Counted from the first letter of the stretch, positions 41,450 through 52,652 are shown. The stretch is 64,000 nucleotides of DNA from an uncultured Stenotrophomonas sp. (GCF_913778665.1 NZ_CAJYVQ010000004.1:62001-126000), one strand, 5' to 3'. The notes: generated by a model not told the origin, from the letters alone. Numbers and translations: made by a program.

Positions 41450-42550
41450 TCACGCCCGGTGCGGGGTGCCCAGGTATTCGGCGCTCTGCATTTCGATCAG
41501 GCGCGAGGCGGTGCGCTCGAACGCGCCCTGCAGGCGCTGGCCGGTGTACAGCTCGATCGGCGAGGTGCTGGCGGTGCACACCAGGTTGACGTGGCGGTCG
41601 TACAGCTCGTCGATCAGGTTGACGAAGCGGCGCGCGGCATCTTCGTTCAGGCGATCGAAGGCGGGAATGCCGCCCAGCAACACCGTGTTGAACTCATGCG
41701 CGATCTCGATGTAGTCCGAGGGCCCGCGCGGGCCCTCGCACAGCGCGGCGAAATCGAACCAGGCAATGCTCTTGCCGCGGCCGCGTACCGGAATCTTTCG
41801 CCCTTCGATCTCGATGTTGCCGGCCTTGGCCGGTTGGCCGCCGCTCAGCTCATTCCAGCGCGTGGCCAGCCAGTCATCGCTGTCGGCCGCCAATGGCGCG
41901 CGATACACCGGCGAGCGCGTCAGCGCGCGCATGCGGTAGTCCTCGGTGCCTTCGGCGTACAGCTCGACGCAGAAGCGCTGCAGCAGGCCGATGGCCGGCA
42001 GGAAACTCTCGCGCTGCAGGCCGTTGAGGTACAGGTTCTCCACCGCCGTGTTGGAGGTTGTGACCAGGGTCACGCCCTCGGCGAACAGCCGTTCCAGCAA
42101 CCGCGCCAGCAGCATGGCATCGCCGATGTCGGTGACGAAGAACTCGTCCAGTACCAGCACGCGCAGGTTGCTGCGCCATTCCTGGGCGATCTTCGCCAGC
42201 GGGTCGCTCTGTCCCTGGTGCTCGCGCAGGCGCTCGTGGACGCTGCGCATGAAGCGATGGAAGTGGGTGCGGTACTTCTGCCTGATCGGCAGCCCGTCGT
42301 AGAACAGGTCGACCAGGAAGGTCTTGCCGCGGCCGACGCCGCCCCAGAAATACAGGCCCTTGACCGGCTCAGGCTTCTTCCAGAACGAAGACAGGCGATC
42401 CAGCCAACCGTCCTCGGCGCTGTCCAGCAGGCCCAGGTGGATGCGGTCCAGTTCGGCCAGCGCCGCGTGCTGGGCCGGGTCGTTCTGCCAATCACCACGG
42501 GCAACCCCTTCCGCGTACCGCTGCGAGGGGGTCAACTCGGTTGCGCTCAT
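41450..42550 (-). CDS. zapE: cell division protein ZapE (AFG1-like ATPase)
   Basis: A 366-residue AAA+-type ATPase of the AFG1 family. Walker A in WGGVGRGKTFLVDLFYD (about 72), Walker B in VLVLDEFFVTDIGDAML (about 130), and sensor segments TSNTAVENLYLNGLQRESFLP. In E. coli ZapE binds FtsZ and destabilises its polymers during constriction under oxygen limitation. The start overlaps the stop of the upstream hydrolase gene by four bases (ATGA), so the two are translationally coupled. Convergent with the DUF2884 gene. Confidence 0.93.
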   Translation of the reverse strand: MSATELTPSQRYAEGVARGDWQNDPAQHAALAELDRIHLGLLDSAEDGWLDRLSSFWKKPEPVKGLYFWGGVGRGKTFLVDLFYDGLPIRQKYRTHFHRFMRSVHERLREHQGQSDPLAKIAQEWRSNLRVLVLDEFFVTDIGDAMLLARLLERLFAEGVTLVTTSNTAVENLYLNGLQRESFLPAIGLLQRFCVELYAEGTEDYRMRALTRSPVYRAPLAADSDDWLATRWNELSGGQPAKAGNIEIEGRKIPVRGRGKSIAWFDFAALCEGPRGPSDYIEIAHEFNTVLLGGIPAFDRLNEDAARRFVNLIDELYDRHVNLVCTASTSPIELYTGQRLQGAFERTASRLIEMQSAEYLGTPHRA

Positions 42551-43218
42551 GCCGCCGCGCCCAGCCAGTGCTTGACGCCGTGGGTCAGCGCACCGCGCAG
42601 GTCGATCAGCTTGCGGTGGAAGAAATGACTGGTCTCGGGCATGCGCACCAGCTCATGCGGCAGCGCCAGCGTATCCAGCCACTGGTAGACCGCCTGCGGA
42701 TCGACGATCTCGTCCTGCTCGCCCTGGATCACCAGCCAGCGCGCCGGCGGTGCAACGCCCTCGAAGTCCCAGCGACCGGCCGGCGGCGCGATCGAGATCA
42801 GCGCTTCCGGCTGCAGTTCAGCGGCGGCCTTCAGCGAAACGAAGGCACCGAAGCTGAAACCGGCCAGCCACAGGCGGTCGTCGGGGCGCTGCGCCTGCAC
42901 CCAGGCGGCCACGGCCTTCAGGTCGTCCTGCTCGCCCACGCCGTGGTCGAATTCACCAGCCGAACCGCCAACGCTGCGGAAGTTGAAGCGCACTGTGGCG
43001 ATGCCCAGCTCTCGCAGGGTGGTGGCGGTCATGGTGACCACCTTGTTGTGCAGGGTGCCGCCTTCGGTGGACAGCGGATGGCAGACGATGGCCACGATCG
43101 GCTGCACCGGTATATCGGCCTTGGGCAGGTCGACGACCACTTCCAGCGGGCCGGCCGGGCCATCCAGTTCGAGGCAGGCGGTTTCGCCGGGGGCGACGGG
43201 GAACGAGGGCTTGTGCAT
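42547..43218 (-). CDS. alpha/beta hydrolase
   Basis: A 223-residue alpha/beta-hydrolase-fold protein. The oxyanion/HP motif IVCHPLSTEGGTLHNKVV (about 45), the nucleophile elbow LAGFSFGAFVSL (Ser in GFSFG, about 118), an acid in IQGEQDEIVDP and a terminal His in TSHFFHR match the catalytic triad. This group is found as a conserved neighbour of zapE in many proteobacteria. The substrate is unknown. The start at 43218 removes fifteen in-frame but unconserved codons. Confidence 0.87.
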   Translation of the reverse strand: MHKPSFPVAPGETACLELDGPAGPLEVVVDLPKADIPVQPIVAIVCHPLSTEGGTLHNKVVTMTATTLRELGIATVRFNFRSVGGSAGEFDHGVGEQDDLKAVAAWVQAQRPDDRLWLAGFSFGAFVSLKAAAELQPEALISIAPPAGRWDFEGVAPPARWLVIQGEQDEIVDPQAVYQWLDTLALPHELVRMPETSHFFHRKLIDLRGALTHGVKHWLGAAA

Positions 43219-43261
43219 GGCACCATGATACCGTCCCCCGCCCCTGCCCTGTGCCCGTCCC

Positions 43262-44119
43262 ATGCTCTACCTGTCCCTGGCCGTGATCTGCAGTGTGCTG
43301 GTTTCGGTATTGTTGAAGGTGGCCGGACGCCGCCAGCTCGATGTCGCGCAGATGGTCACCTGGAACTATCTGGTGGCGGCGACGCTCACGGCGGTGGTGC
43401 TGCAGCCGCCGCTGGATGCACTGCGCGCGCCGCGCGCGCCGTGGCTGTCATTGCTGGCACTGGCAGTGGTGCTGCCTTCGATCTTCCTGGTGCTGGGCCG
43501 CGCGGTGGCAGTGGCCGGCATCGTCCGCAGTGACGTGGCGCAGCGCCTGTCGCTGCTGCTGTCGCTGGCGGCGGCGTTCCTGTTCTTCGGCCAGACTGCC
43601 AGCACGTGGAAACTGGTAGGACTCGGCCTGGGCCTGCTGGCGATGGTGGCGATCACCCTGCGCCCGCGTGGCCCGGCGGTGGCCGCCTCGCCCGCCGGAT
43701 GGGGCTGGCTGCTGGGCGTGTGGGGCGGGTTCGCAGTGGTGGACGTGCTGCTCAAGCAGGTGGCGCTGTCCGGCACGCCGTCGATGGCGGCGCTGCTGGC
43801 CAGCTTCAGCGTGGCGTTCGTGCTGATGCTGGCGCTGCAGCTGTGGCGGCACGCCAGCGGCCGCACCCGGCTGGCCTGGCGCAATCTCGGCGCCGGTGCG
43901 CTGCTGGGCCTGCTCAACGGCGGCAACATTCTCTTCTACGTGCATGCGCACCAGTCGATGCCGGACAGCCCAGCGACCGTGTTTGCCGGCATGAACATCG
44001 GCGTGGTGGTGCTGGGTGCGCTGGTGGGCGTGTTCGCCTTCGGCGAGGCGACCACGAAGTGGAACCGCGCCGGCCTGGCGCTGGCGGTGCTGGCGATCGG
44101 GTTGATCGCCTGGGGGTGA
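43262..44119 (+). CDS. EamA/DMT superfamily transporter
   Basis: A 285-residue membrane protein with about ten transmembrane helices in two halves, the EamA duplicated fold (SVLLKVAGRRQLDVAQMVTWNYL in the first half; LLGLLNGGNILFYVHAH and GALVGVFAFGEATTKWNRAGL in the second). The drug/metabolite exporter family exports small metabolites, but the substrate cannot be assigned. Divergent from the alpha/beta hydrolase gene across 43 bp, so promoters overlap. No Shine-Dalgarno sequence is obvious before the ATG. Confidence 0.82.
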   Translation: MLYLSLAVICSVLVSVLLKVAGRRQLDVAQMVTWNYLVAATLTAVVLQPPLDALRAPRAPWLSLLALAVVLPSIFLVLGRAVAVAGIVRSDVAQRLSLLLSLAAAFLFFGQTASTWKLVGLGLGLLAMVAITLRPRGPAVAASPAGWGWLLGVWGGFAVVDVLLKQVALSGTPSMAALLASFSVAFVLMLALQLWRHASGRTRLAWRNLGAGALLGLLNGGNILFYVHAHQSMPDSPATVFAGMNIGVVVLGALVGVFAFGEATTKWNRAGLALAVLAIGLIAWG

Positions 44120-44437
44120 GGTATCGGTGGTGCCGGGCCATCCCTGGCAAATTGTTTCCGCAACTCCGGAGAGGTGTCACTTTCTTTGCGCGCAAAGAAA
44201 GTAACCAAAGAAACGCTCCGCCAATCGCGAGCCGGTGCTGTGCACCGGTACCCTGCGCTTCTCGGTGAATCAGGGGGCGGCGCCGAACTCGCTACGCTCA
44301 GACATCGGCGCCTCTTCGCCCCTGATTCACCTGCGATGCTCGGCTCGCTTGAAGGCGGACTGGAAGATCAAAAGCAACAGCAGGATCAGTGGCGCCCCAT
44401 GTGTGCGCCACACCCAAGCGGATGCCCAGCCGGTGGG
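44120..44437. repeat. gene-free region with a CTTTGCGCGCAAAG palindrome
   Basis: About 318 bases between convergent genes without a supportable CDS. It contains the perfect palindrome CTTTCTTTGCGCGCAAAGAAAG (44169-44198 region) followed by GTAACCAAAGAAACGC. The same kind of motif is a widespread intergenic element near gene ends in xanthomonads and pseudomonads. Short ORFs through it are spurious. Confidence 0.6.
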
Positions 44438-45883
44438 TTATTTGTCGAAGCCCAGCAGCAGCGGGTCGTGGTCGGAACTGCGCCACGGGCCCTGCACGTT
44501 GCGGCCCTGGTAGCCGCTGGCATCCTGCTCGTCGGCGTTGCTGTGCCACTCGGCGGCACCGCGCAGGCGCTTGGCCATGCCCGGGCTCAGCAGCGCGTGG
44601 TCAAGACGGCCGGTGTAGCCGTTGTAGACATAGCTGTAGGGATGCTCGACCCTGGCGACCTTGAACGCGTCCTGCCAGCCCAGGCAATGCAGAGCGCGGA
44701 TCGGGTCTTCCATCGCGTAGGCGTTGAAATCACCCAGCAGCACCGCATCCTTGGCGCCGGTCCCGGTCGGATCGGTCTGCAGCCAGGCATGCAGCTGCTG
44801 CGCCGAGGTCACGCGGGTGGCATTCCAGCAGCCCTGGTTGTCGTTGTGGTCGGCGTCGGCACCGGCCGCGTCGCGGCAGCCCTTCGACTTGAAGTGGTTG
44901 GCCACCACCACGAACGGCGCGCCCTGCTTGCCCTGGAAGGCCTGCGCCAGCGGCACGCGGCTGTGCTCGACGAACGGGCCGCCGGTCAGCGTTGCTGGCG
45001 TGCCCAGCGGCTGCAGGCGGCTGCTGCGGTAGATGATGCCGACCCGGATCGGATTCTCGCCGGGGCCGTTGCCGGCATCGACGAAGCGCCAGTCGCCCTG
45101 CGCACCACGGTCGCGATTGAGCGCATCGACCAGCTCGGCGATGGCCGACTGCGGGCCGTAGCCATCGTTTTCCAGCTCCATCAGCGCGGCGACGTCGGCG
45201 CCCAGCGCGTTGATCGTGGTGACCAGCTTGGCCACCTGGGCCTTGTGCTCGTCCAGGGTGCGCGCACCACGCAGGGTCGGGAAGCCACCGCCCTGGCCGT
45301 CGCCGTTGAAGAAGTTCTCCAGGTTGAAGGCGGCCACGTGCAGGCTGCCCGGCACCGTCGGCACCGCCGGGCGCTTCAGCTCCGGCAGCTTCAGCACACC
45401 TTCGACCTGCAGGCGCGGGCGCCCCTGCGCGTCCACGTGCACCACACCCTCCACGTTGCGCAGCTGCATGCCGGTGCGCAGCACCGGGGTGCCCGGCAGG
45501 TACGGCACGCTGGCCGGGTCACGGGCATCGCTGCCGTCGTCCAGCACCAGGCGGCGACGCTGGTTGTCGGCCATCACCTGCTCGTAGCCGGCAGTGCCCG
45601 GCGCGGCCACTTCGGTGGGCTGCCAGAGGCGGCCATCGAAGGCCACGGTGAGCTGGCCGAAACGCTCCAGGCCATCGGTACCGGCGAGGGTAAGCGGTGC
45701 GGCGATACGCACGCGCTGGCCGTCCAATGCGCGCCAGTCGGCCGGTGCGGCGGTCAGCACCACGGTGGCGCCGGTGCGCGCGGCAGGCGTTGCCGGGGCC
45801 GGTGCGGCCTGCGGCTGGGCCTGGGCGAAGGCGCTGGCCGGCAGCAGCAGGGACAAGGCAAGGGCAAGGGAACGGCGGCGCAT
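44438..45883 (-). CDS. secreted endonuclease/exonuclease/phosphatase family nuclease
   Basis: A 481-residue protein with signal peptide (LALALSLLLPASAFA), a short OB-like N-terminal region, then an EEP-superfamily catalytic domain (about 190-480). Visible motifs: VAAFNLENFFNGDG (Asn), MELENDGYG (metal-binding Glu), VVVANHFKSKGCRD (His), LLGDFNAYAMEDPI (Asp, Asn) and SSDHDPLLLGF (Asp-His). This is the ExeM/NucH-type extracellular nuclease arrangement. It degrades extracellular DNA and supplies phosphate. ATG chosen at the start of the signal peptide; no operon partner. Confidence 0.85.
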   Translation of the reverse strand: MRRRSLALALSLLLPASAFAQAQPQAAPAPATPAARTGATVVLTAAPADWRALDGQRVRIAAPLTLAGTDGLERFGQLTVAFDGRLWQPTEVAAPGTAGYEQVMADNQRRRLVLDDGSDARDPASVPYLPGTPVLRTGMQLRNVEGVVHVDAQGRPRLQVEGVLKLPELKRPAVPTVPGSLHVAAFNLENFFNGDGQGGGFPTLRGARTLDEHKAQVAKLVTTINALGADVAALMELENDGYGPQSAIAELVDALNRDRGAQGDWRFVDAGNGPGENPIRVGIIYRSSRLQPLGTPATLTGGPFVEHSRVPLAQAFQGKQGAPFVVVANHFKSKGCRDAAGADADHNDNQGCWNATRVTSAQQLHAWLQTDPTGTGAKDAVLLGDFNAYAMEDPIRALHCLGWQDAFKVARVEHPYSYVYNGYTGRLDHALLSPGMAKRLRGAAEWHSNADEQDASGYQGRNVQGPWRSSDHDPLLLGFDK

Positions 45884-45989
45884 CGACAGGCAATTCCAGG
45901 GAAGAGGCCGCACAGACTAACCCTGAAATGCGAAATCCCGCTTGCTGGCGGGGGCATATGAGCGATCAGGCCTTGGTGGGCAAAGCCGG

Positions 45990-46016
45990 GTAGTGCCGGC
46001 CGCTGGCCAGCACTAC
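45990..46016. repeat. GTAG-type REP palindrome
   Basis: Begins GTAGTGCCGGCC, ends GGCCAGCACTAC, between the nuclease promoter region and the cytochrome gene stop. Confidence 0.7.
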
Positions 46017-46018
46017 TT

Positions 46019-46537
46019 CTACTTCAGGTTGCCCAGCATCCAGTCCACGGTGGCGTGGATCTGCTCTTCGGTCAGCGCCGGGTTGCCGCCCTTGGGCGGC
46101 ATGATGCCGCCGTCAGGGCCGGTATAGCCCTCGATGGCGTGCTTGTAGAGGGTGTCCTTGCCCTGCGCGATGCGCTTGTCCCAGTGCGCGTGGTCCAGCG
46201 TTGGTGCCATGCCCACACCCGTGGTGTGGCAGGCAGTACACAGGTTGTCGAAGATGACCTTGCCGTCCTTGGTGCCGCCGTAGGCGACCTGGGAAGCGGC
46301 CTTGGCCAGTGCGGCGGCCTTGGCCGCAGCCTGCGCGGCGGCGCCCGTGCTGCCGGCGTACACCGCGCCGGTGGGCGAAATGCGCTGTTCGGTGCGTTTG
46401 ACCGCGGTCGGCGATACCTCGGGCGGAATCCGGGTGTGGATGTAGGCGGCAAGGAGGATCAGGCCGAGGGTGATGGTCGCCAGCAGCGCGATCACCATGG
46501 AGAAGCGTTTCAGGAACTCCAGATCGTAATTCCGCAC
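46019..46537 (-). CDS. membrane-anchored cytochrome c (c5 type)
   Basis: A 172-residue protein with an N-terminal membrane anchor ([21 protein letters not shown]), an Ala-rich linker (about 50-88), and a single haem-binding domain with CTACH (about 97) and the axial Met in GGIMPPKGG (about 150). Pattern fits cytochrome c5 (CycB-like), an electron carrier to terminal oxidases. It starts at a GTG with a weak ACGAAGA site. Not in an operon. The linker resembles that of c5-type proteins in xanthomonads. Confidence 0.9.
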   Translation of the reverse strand: MRNYDLEFLKRFSMVIALLATITLGLILLAAYIHTRIPPEVSPTAVKRTEQRISPTGAVYAGSTGAAAQAAAKAAALAKAASQVAYGGTKDGKVIFDNLCTACHTTGVGMAPTLDHAHWDKRIAQGKDTLYKHAIEGYTGPDGGIMPPKGGNPALTEEQIHATVDWMLGNLK

Positions 46538-46664
46538 TCTTCGTTACCCCTGGCTGATAGTCGTTGGACCACGGCTGAGCGACTGCGTGATGGGCCGAGT
46601 ATAGAACGCGCTTCGCGTGCGACAACAGGCGTCGATGCTGATGCGGCGCAGCATGCCGGGGCTG

Positions 46665-46705
46665 GGGGTCAGATTCCTTTTGCCGTGCAAAAGGGATCCG
46701 ACCCC
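46665..46705. repeat. imperfect palindrome near a TetR gene end
   Basis: GGGGTC...GACCCC arms enclose a CTTTTGCC/GTGCAAAAG hairpin. The same kind of motif is a common genomic repeat in this genus (from memory). It lies 37 bp past the stop of the TetR gene. Confidence 0.5.
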
Positions 46706-46712
46706 GGCAACA

Positions 46713-46735
46713 GTAGCCGGCCAGCGGCCGGCTCG
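46713..46735. repeat. GTAG-type REP palindrome
   Basis: GTAGCCGGCCAGCGGCCGGC with a perfect GCCGGCC/GGCCGGC stem, adjacent to the preceding repeat. Confidence 0.6.
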
Positions 46736-46741
46736 ACCGGA

Positions 46742-47350
46742 TTACCGGGCGCCGATCGCGCGCAGGCAGAAGCTGCAGATCGCGTCGACCAGCGCGTCCT
46801 CGTCGCGGTGCGCTTCACGGCTGGGTGCGGTGGGGCCGACCATCGCCTCGGTAAAGGCACCGACCAGGCAGGCGGCGGCGACGTGCGCGTCCTGCGCCGG
46901 CAGCTCACCAGCCGCCACGCCCTCTTCCACCAGGCGCAGGAACACATCGCCGAACGCGCGACGACCGCGCATGCGCTCGGCCTCCACGTCCGGGTCGACC
47001 GGTTCAACGATGAAGGCATGGGCCAGCCCCGGCCCGGCCAGCGCGCGGCGGACGAAGGCGGTGATCGCCAGCCGCAACCGCTCGCTGGCGACCTCCGGGC
47101 CGCTGGCGATGCGCTCCATGATCGCCACTTCGTGGGCCACGGCGGCGTTGAGCACTTCCACGAACAGCTCGGCCTTGGACGGGAAGTGGCGGTAGATCAG
47201 GCCGGTGGACACCCCCGCCTGGGTCGCCACCGCGGTCACCGGGGCGTTGCGCCAGCCGCCGGCGGCGACCAGCTCACGGGTGGCCAGCAGAATCCGTTCC
47301 CGGGCCCCGGCCAGTCGTTCTTCCATCAGTGCAGAGCGTTTGTAGGCCAT
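46742..47350 (-). CDS. TetR family regulator of the leucine degradation genes
   Basis: A 202-residue TetR repressor: N-terminal helix-turn-helix ([28 protein letters not shown], about 32-58) and a ligand-binding domain. It is divergent from liuA across about 160 bp, which contains an AT-rich operator-like palindrome. In many proteobacteria the liu genes are controlled by the MerR-type LiuR; a TetR-type LiuR/LiuQ alternative is known in others. The ATG at 47350 has a weak site. Confidence 0.87.
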   Translation of the reverse strand: MAYKRSALMEERLAGARERILLATRELVAAGGWRNAPVTAVATQAGVSTGLIYRHFPSKAELFVEVLNAAVAHEVAIMERIASGPEVASERLRLAITAFVRRALAGPGLAHAFIVEPVDPDVEAERMRGRRAFGDVFLRLVEEGVAAGELPAQDAHVAAACLVGAFTEAMVGPTAPSREAHRDEDALVDAICSFCLRAIGAR

Positions 47351-47364
47351 GTTTTGATTCTATT

Positions 47365-47377
47365 TTCAATTTTTGAA
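47365..47377. promoter_or_regulatory. operator-like palindrome between tetR and liuA
   Basis: TTCAA-TTT-TTGAA, a perfect five-base inverted repeat, in an AT-rich stretch that stands out from the GC-rich surroundings. It lies 15 bp upstream of the TetR start codon and 133 bp before liuA. Confidence 0.4.
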
Positions 47378-47509
47378 TTTGTATTCACTTCTTTCCCGAA
47401 CCCCGCTACGCTGGGGCCATCGCCCGTGTGGGTGGCGGTCCTGGAAACCGTCGCCCACTCCCCCGCCGGGTGCGTCCATTCCCTGCAGTCCCGCCGTGGA
47501 GCCACCGCA

Positions 47510-48673
47510 ATGCACGTGCCATCCCTGAACTTCGATCTCGGTGAGGAGATCGACCTGCTGCGCCAGAGCGTGGCCCATTTTGCCGCCGCCGAGGTCGCAC
47601 CGCTGGCCGCCGAGGCCGATGCCACCAACCAGTTCCCGCTGACCCTGTGGCCCAAGCTGGGCGAACAGGGCCTGCTCGGCCTCACCGTGGAGGAAGCATA
47701 CGGCGGTACCGGCATGGGCTACCTGGCCCACGTGGTGGCGATGGAAGAAATCTCGCGCGCCTCCGGTGGCATCGGCCTGTCCTATGGCGCGCATTCCAAC
47801 CTGTGCGTGAACCAGCTGCGCAAGAACGGCAACGAGGAACAGAAGCAGCGCTTCCTGCCCGACCTGTGCAGCGGCGCCAAGGTCGGTGCGCTGGCGATGA
47901 GCGAACCGGGCGCCGGTTCGGACGTGGTGTCGATGAAGCTGCGCGCGGACAAGCGCGGCGACCGCTATGTGCTCAATGGCAACAAGATGTGGATCACCAA
48001 CGGCCCGGATGCTGACGTACTGGTGGTCTATGCAAAGACCGACGTGGACGCCGGCGCCAAGGGCATCACCGCCTTCCTGGTCGAGAAGGGCATGAAGGGC
48101 TTCTCCACCGCGCAGAAGCTGGACAAGCTGGGCATGCGTTCCTCGCCCACCTGCGAGCTGGTGTTCCAGGATTGCGAAGTGCCGGAAGAAAACGTGCTGG
48201 GCCAGGTCGGCGGTGGCGTGCGGGTGCTGATGTCCGGCCTGGACTATGAGCGCGTGGTGCTGTCCGGCGGCCCGCTGGGCCTGATGGCGGCGGCGATGGA
48301 TGTGGTGATGCCTTACGTGCACGAGCGCCACCAGTTCGGCGAGGCGATCGGCAGCTTCCAGCTGATCCAGGCCAAGATCGCCGACATGTACGTCGGCCTG
48401 GGCGCCTGCCGCGCCTATGTCTATGCCGTGGCGCGCGCCTGCGACCAGGGCCGCACCACCCGCCAGGACGCCGCCGGTGCCATCCTGTACGCCGCCGAGA
48501 AGGCCACCTGGCTGACCGGCCAGGCGATCCAGATCCTGGGCGGCAACGGCTACATCAACGAATACCCGACCGGCCGCTTGTGGCGCGATGCCAAGCTGTA
48601 TGAAATCGGCGCCGGCACCTCGGAGATCCGCCGCATGCTGATCGGCCGCGAACTGTTCCAGCGCACCCTGTAA
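47510..48673 (+). CDS. liuA: isovaleryl-CoA dehydrogenase
   Basis: A 387-residue FAD acyl-CoA dehydrogenase that makes 3-methylcrotonyl-CoA in leucine degradation. The family-specific catalytic Glu is in [15 protein letters not shown] (about 243), as in isovaleryl-CoA dehydrogenases, rather than at the C-terminal site. Other marks: [33 protein letters not shown] and [25 protein letters not shown] precedes the ATG. First gene of liuA-liuB-liuD, divergent from tetR. Confidence 0.92.
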   Translation: MHVPSLNFDLGEEIDLLRQSVAHFAAAEVAPLAAEADATNQFPLTLWPKLGEQGLLGLTVEEAYGGTGMGYLAHVVAMEEISRASGGIGLSYGAHSNLCVNQLRKNGNEEQKQRFLPDLCSGAKVGALAMSEPGAGSDVVSMKLRADKRGDRYVLNGNKMWITNGPDADVLVVYAKTDVDAGAKGITAFLVEKGMKGFSTAQKLDKLGMRSSPTCELVFQDCEVPEENVLGQVGGGVRVLMSGLDYERVVLSGGPLGLMAAAMDVVMPYVHERHQFGEAIGSFQLIQAKIADMYVGLGACRAYVYAVARACDQGRTTRQDAAGAILYAAEKATWLTGQAIQILGGNGYINEYPTGRLWRDAKLYEIGAGTSEIRRMLIGRELFQRTL

Positions 48674-48683
48674 GGCCACCGCG

Positions 48684-50294
<1,611 letters not shown>

Positions 50295-50302
50295 CCCGTG
50301 CC

Positions 50303-52318
50303 ATGACCGAGCACGCTCCCATGAAGCCCGTTGCCATGTTCACCAAAGTCCTGATCGCCAACCGCGGCGAGATCGCCTGCCGCGTCATCGCCACCTGCCG
50401 CCGCCTGGGCATCGCCACTGTGGCGGTGTATTCCGATGCCGACCGCAACGCGCGCCACGTGCGCCTGGCCGATGAAGCCATCCACATCGGCCCGGCCGCC
50501 GCGCGTGACAGCTACCTGCGCGGCGATGCGCTGCTCGACGCCGCACGCGCGACCGGCGCGCAGGCGATCCACCCCGGCTACGGCTTCCTGTCCGAGAACG
50601 CCGGCTTCGCCGACGTCTGCACCGCGGCGGGCATCACCTTCATCGGCCCACCGGCCAGCGCGATCCGCGCGATGGGCGACAAGAGCGCGGCCAAGGCATT
50701 GATGGCCAAGGCCGGCGTGCCACTCACCCCCGGCTACCACGGCGAACAGCAGGCACCCGACTTCCTGCGCGCGCAGGCCGACGCTATCGGTTACCCGGTG
50801 CTGATCAAGGCCAGCGCCGGTGGCGGTGGCAAGGGCATGCGCAAGGTCGAGCGCAGCGAGGACTTCGTCGATGCACTGGCCAGCTGCCAGCGTGAGGCGG
50901 CCTCGGCGTTCGGCAACGACCACGTGCTGGTCGAGAAATACGTCGAGCGGCCGCGCCACATCGAGATCCAGGTGTTCGGCGACAGCCACGGTGAGGCGGT
51001 GTACCTGTTCGAGCGCGACTGCTCGGTGCAGCGTCGCCATCAGAAGGTACTGGAAGAAGCCCCGGCGCCGGGCATGAGTGCCGAGCGCCGCGCGGCGATG
51101 GGCCAGGCGGCGGTCGATGCCGCGCGCGCGGTGGGCTATGTGGGCGCGGGCACGGTGGAGTTCATTGCCGGCCCGGACGGCGATTTCTACTTCATGGAAA
51201 TGAACACCCGCCTGCAGGTCGAGCACCCGGTGACCGAGTACATCACCGGCACCGACCTGGTGGAGTGGCAGCTGCGCGTGGCCTCGGGCCAGCCGCTGCC
51301 GCTGCGCCAGGAGCAGCTGGCCATCCACGGCCACGCGATCGAAGCGCGCCTGTACGCCGAGGATGCCGACCGTGGCTTCCTGCCGTCCACCGGCACCCTG
51401 CGCCGCCTGCGCCTGCCGACGCCGTCGGCCAACGTCCGCGTGGATACCGGTGTGGAGGAAGGCGACAGCATCACTCCGTACTACGACCCGATGATCGCCA
51501 AGCTGATCGTCTGGGACGTGGACCGCGACGCTGCACTGCGCCGCATGAGCCAGGCCCTGGCCGACTGCCAGGTGGTGGGCGTGACCACCAATGCCGGCTT
51601 CCTGCGCCGGCTGGTGAACACCGATTCGTTCGCCCACGCCAGGCTGGATACTGCGCTGATCGAACGCGAGCAGGACGCGTTGAGCCGCATCGGCGATACC
51701 GACGATGCGCTGTGGATGCTGGCCGCAGTGGCCGCCGTCGCCAGCACCTCCGGTGCCAGCATTGATGCGCGCGACCCGCATTCGCCGTGGCAGGTACAGG
51801 ATGGCTGGCGCCTGGGCGCGGCCGCACCCCGCGTGCTGCCGCTGCAGCAGGGCGAGCGCCGGCATGCCCTGAAGGTATGGGCACAGGCCGACGGCTGGCG
51901 CGTGCAGCGCGATGACGCCGCGCCGGTGCGGGCGATCGGCAACGCCGATGCGCACGGGCTGAACGTGCAGCTGGACGGACGCCGCTGGACACTGCAGCTC
52001 CTGCGCGACGGTGATCAGCTGTACCTGTTCGGCGCCGATGGCCAGCACCGCTTCACCCTGCACGACCCGGTGGGTGAATCGGATCACGCCGCGGCCGACG
52101 CCGGCAGCCTGCTGGCACCGATGCCGGGAAAGATCGTGGCCACGCTGGTCGCGGCCGGCACCGAGGTCAAGCGCGGCACGCCGCTGGTGGTGCTGGAAGC
52201 GATGAAGATGGAGCACACCCTGCAGGCGCCCGCCGACGGCACGGTGAAGGGCTACCGCGCCAAGGCTGGCGACCAGGTCGGTGACGGTGCGGTGCTGGTG
52301 GACTTCGAAGCGGCGTGA
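50303..52318 (+). CDS. liuD: 3-methylcrotonyl-CoA carboxylase alpha (biotin carboxylase/BCCP) subunit
   Basis: A 671-residue biotin-dependent carboxylase subunit: biotin carboxylase domain (KVLIANRGEIACRVI at the start; ATP-grasp ASAGGGGKGMRKV about 170; EMNTRLQVEHPVTE about 290), a BT domain, and the C-terminal biotinyl domain with the biotinylated Lys in VLEAMKMEHTL (about 635). The start is uncertain: in-frame ATGs at 50321 and 50336 are equally plausible. Needs BirA, encoded in this window, for activation. No liuC (methylglutaconyl-CoA hydratase) gene lies between liuB and liuD. Confidence 0.93.
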   Translation: MTEHAPMKPVAMFTKVLIANRGEIACRVIATCRRLGIATVAVYSDADRNARHVRLADEAIHIGPAAARDSYLRGDALLDAARATGAQAIHPGYGFLSENAGFADVCTAAGITFIGPPASAIRAMGDKSAAKALMAKAGVPLTPGYHGEQQAPDFLRAQADAIGYPVLIKASAGGGGKGMRKVERSEDFVDALASCQREAASAFGNDHVLVEKYVERPRHIEIQVFGDSHGEAVYLFERDCSVQRRHQKVLEEAPAPGMSAERRAAMGQAAVDAARAVGYVGAGTVEFIAGPDGDFYFMEMNTRLQVEHPVTEYITGTDLVEWQLRVASGQPLPLRQEQLAIHGHAIEARLYAEDADRGFLPSTGTLRRLRLPTPSANVRVDTGVEEGDSITPYYDPMIAKLIVWDVDRDAALRRMSQALADCQVVGVTTNAGFLRRLVNTDSFAHARLDTALIEREQDALSRIGDTDDALWMLAAVAAVASTSGASIDARDPHSPWQVQDGWRLGAAAPRVLPLQQGERRHALKVWAQADGWRVQRDDAAPVRAIGNADAHGLNVQLDGRRWTLQLLRDGDQLYLFGADGQHRFTLHDPVGESDHAAADAGSLLAPMPGKIVATLVAAGTEVKRGTPLVVLEAMKMEHTLQAPADGTVKGYRAKAGDQVGDGAVLVDFEAA

Positions 52319-52329
52319 TGTGGCACGGG

Positions 52330-52351
52330 CCGCGCGGTTCAGACCGCGCGG
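52330..52351 (+). terminator. hairpin after liuD
   Basis: CCGCGCGGT/ACCGCGCGG stem with a four-base loop, 12 bases after the liuD stop, followed by TCTTCG. The weak T-run makes it a probable rather than certain terminator. Confidence 0.55.
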
Positions 52352-52500
52352 TCTTCGAGCTTCAGATCCCTCAGCCGGGCCCGATGGCGTTGCGACTCTC
52401 CGCGCCTGCCGCCGGTGTTGCCTGACGCTGCGCTGCCGCGCGCTCGCGCCCGTCACCCGTGCTTTAATCGGCGGACATTGAACGACAAGGAATGTTTCCG

Positions 52501-52647
52501 ATGTCCACAACGTCCCCGATGAGTGCCGTCAATGCCGGTCGACTGCTCGACCTGCTTTCTTGTGACGACGCCCTCCGCGCGGAGTTCACGGCCGATGCCG
52601 GCGCTGCGATGGCACGGCAAACGCCCCTCGATCCACTCCAGAGGTAA
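52501..52647 (+). CDS. leader-like peptide of a putative RiPP system (short, tail-less)
   Basis: A 48-residue ORF with AAGGA nine bases upstream of ATG 52501. Its central LLDLLSCDDALRAEF (about 15-29) matches the leader block of the two longer peptides nearby (LLDRLCSDDVFRAQF and LLDRLTSDEAFRATF). It then ends with TPLDPLQR and has no core-like tail or the CxxL-LAS-E-ARD block. Because it overlaps the ribosome-binding site of the next peptide gene, it may have a coupling role or be a decaying duplicate. I cannot tell whether it is expressed. Confidence 0.6.
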   Translation: MSTTSPMSAVNAGRLLDLLSCDDALRAEFTADAGAAMARQTPLDPLQR

Positions 52648-52652
52648 ATCCG

